64,000 nucleotides of DNA, taken from Peribacillus frigoritolerans (lineage in GTDB: Bacteria; Bacillota; Bacilli; Bacillales; DSM-1321). Below the pieces are notes generated by a model. The model ran no database searches and was not told the origin of the DNA. It worked only from the letters and a program-made list of their open reading frames with translations. The position numbers and the translations under genes were made by a program. Numbering within the stretch: position 1 is the stretch's first letter; every line of letters starts with the position of its first letter. Of the stretch, positions 63,254 to 64,000 are shown piece by piece. The stretch spans positions 4,868,001 to 4,932,000 of the forward strand of contig NZ_CP158190.1 of the NCBI RefSeq assembly GCF_040250305.1, written 5' to 3'.

Positions 63254-64000
63254 TTGAAAAAATGGTGTAAAGCAGGTGTCGTATTTTTACTTCTGTGCAT
63301 GCTGGTAATCCCGCTTGGAGCATGCGGCAACAAGGAACAGGAAACAACGAAGGTCAGGGTTGCCGAAGTAACCCGTTCCCTTTTCTATACACCTCAATAT
63401 GTAGCTATTGAAAAAGGATTTTTTAAAGATGAGGGTCTCAGCATTGATTTGAAAACGACGGCAGGCGGCGACAAGACGATGACCACGCTTCTGTCAGATG
63501 GGGCGGATATTGCTCTCGTTGGCTCTGAAACATCGATTTACGTTCAGGCACAAGGTTCGAACGACCCCGTCATCAACTTCGCTCAATTAACACAGACGGA
63601 TGGAACGTTTCTTGTTTCACGTGAAAAAATTGACAACTTCAATTGGGATATGCTGAAAAACTCTACATTCCTGGGCCAGCGAAAAGGCGGGATGCCGCAA
63701 ATGGCCGGCGAGTTCGTATTGAAAAAACATAACATAGACCCGAAAAAAGATTTGAACCTCATCCAGAACATTGATTTTGCGAATGTCGCAACTGCCTTCG
63801 CTTCCGGAACCGGCGATTTTGTTCAACTGTTTGAACCAACGGCCAGTGTGTTTGAAAAAGAAGGAAAAGGCTATATCGTCGCTTCTTTCGGCACCGAGTC
63901 CGGGCACCTTCCCTATACAGTTTATATGGCTAAGGAAAGCTATTTGAAAGAAGACAAAGAGACTGTCGAAAAATTCACGAGGGCATTGAAGAAAGCACAG
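63254..64000 (+). CDS. ytlA: ABC transporter binding lipoprotein (YtlA-like), 3' end cut by window
   Basis: 249 codons from TTG 63254 (AGGAGGAAGG upstream) to the window edge. Lipoprotein signal with lipobox LGAC (cysteine 24). The mature domain matches NMT1/THI5-like aliphatic sulfonate/pyrimidine binders (YTPQYVAIEKGFFKDEGLSI, GADIALVGSETSIYVQ). In B. subtilis ytlA is followed by ytlC/ytlD, the ATPase and permease, expected just beyond the window. Confidence 0.88.
   Translation, partial: MKKWCKAGVVFLLLCMLVIPLGACGNKEQETTKVRVAEVTRSLFYTPQYVAIEKGFFKDEGLSIDLKTTAGGDKTMTTLLSDGADIALVGSETSIYVQAQGSNDPVINFAQLTQTDGTFLVSREKIDNFNWDMLKNSTFLGQRKGGMPQMAGEFVLKKHNIDPKKDLNLIQNIDFANVATAFASGTGDFVQLFEPTASVFEKEGKGYIVASFGTESGHLPYTVYMAKESYLKEDKETVEKFTRALKKAQ

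Overview
The window looks like a chromosomal segment of a low-to-mid GC, spore-forming Bacillaceae species, most likely Peribacillus or a close relative of Bacillus simplex. This is inferred from gene content and order, not from a database search. Evidence: Bacillus-type ribosome binding sites with frequent TTG and GTG starts, the divergent gltAB/gltC pair with a GltC dyad, a leuS T-box, a metK SAM-I riboswitch, a CcpN-type box at pckA, a CotF-like spore coat gene, and the gene order ytqA-ytqB ... ytpA, ytoA, metK, pckA ... ytmB, ytmA, ytlA known from B. subtilis. I see no rRNA, tRNA, CRISPR, prophage or intact insertion sequence.

Layout. 0-4.3 kb: ethanolamine utilisation (eutW kinase, eutV ANTAR regulator, eutH permease, 5' part of eutA), with an ANTAR-type hairpin and a terminator between eutV and eutH. 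4.5-14 kb: housekeeping and small genes (DUF4023 peptide, TrkA_C membrane protein, yojN-yojO MoxR/VWA pair, brnQ, maa, yhfK-like gene, a structured 30-codon ORF, CD3324 family, EF-G-binding FusB-like protein, MEDS protein) and a broken cytidine deaminase gene. 14-21.2 kb: a complete yxe-type cluster (yxeKLMNO and yxeQ, with yxeP divergent) that should import and break down an S-modified cysteine such as S-(2-succino)cysteine. 21.3-28.8 kb: first tandem array, gltB, gltA, gltC.

29-41.5 kb is the most plastic part: a CotF-like gene with a one-base frameshift, gene relics, a secreted beta-helix protein, and a yybNMLKJ-like operon (secreted DUF2712-type protein, three membrane proteins, an ABC ATPase). 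That operon ends in a small anchored protein present in three copies, two of them decayed. A large secreted subtilisin with four Ig-like repeats follows. 41.7-53 kb: leuS, ytzC, a SMI1/KNR4 protein, ytqA-ytqB (tRNA wobble uridine modification), ytpA, ytoA, metK, pckA. 53-59.3 kb: second tandem array and a divergent polysaccharide locus (wecC, two glycosyltransferases, wecB) for ManNAcA-containing glycan. 59.4-64 kb: small zinc-ribbon and VOC proteins, a TauE-type exporter, DUF523, third tandem array, ytmB, ytmA and a truncated ytlA-like lipoprotein.

The most unusual signal is a set of intergenic tandem arrays. Each is built from a short fixed core repeated every 20.4-20.9 bp, close to two helical turns. 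Cores are ACTCGTGAG (21.3 kb, and a decayed reverse-oriented copy at 49.3 kb) or GGTCGAATTA-like (53.3 and 61.5 kb). The spacer sequence differs between arrays while core and phasing persist. They are not protein coding and not CRISPR. I do not recognise a described function.
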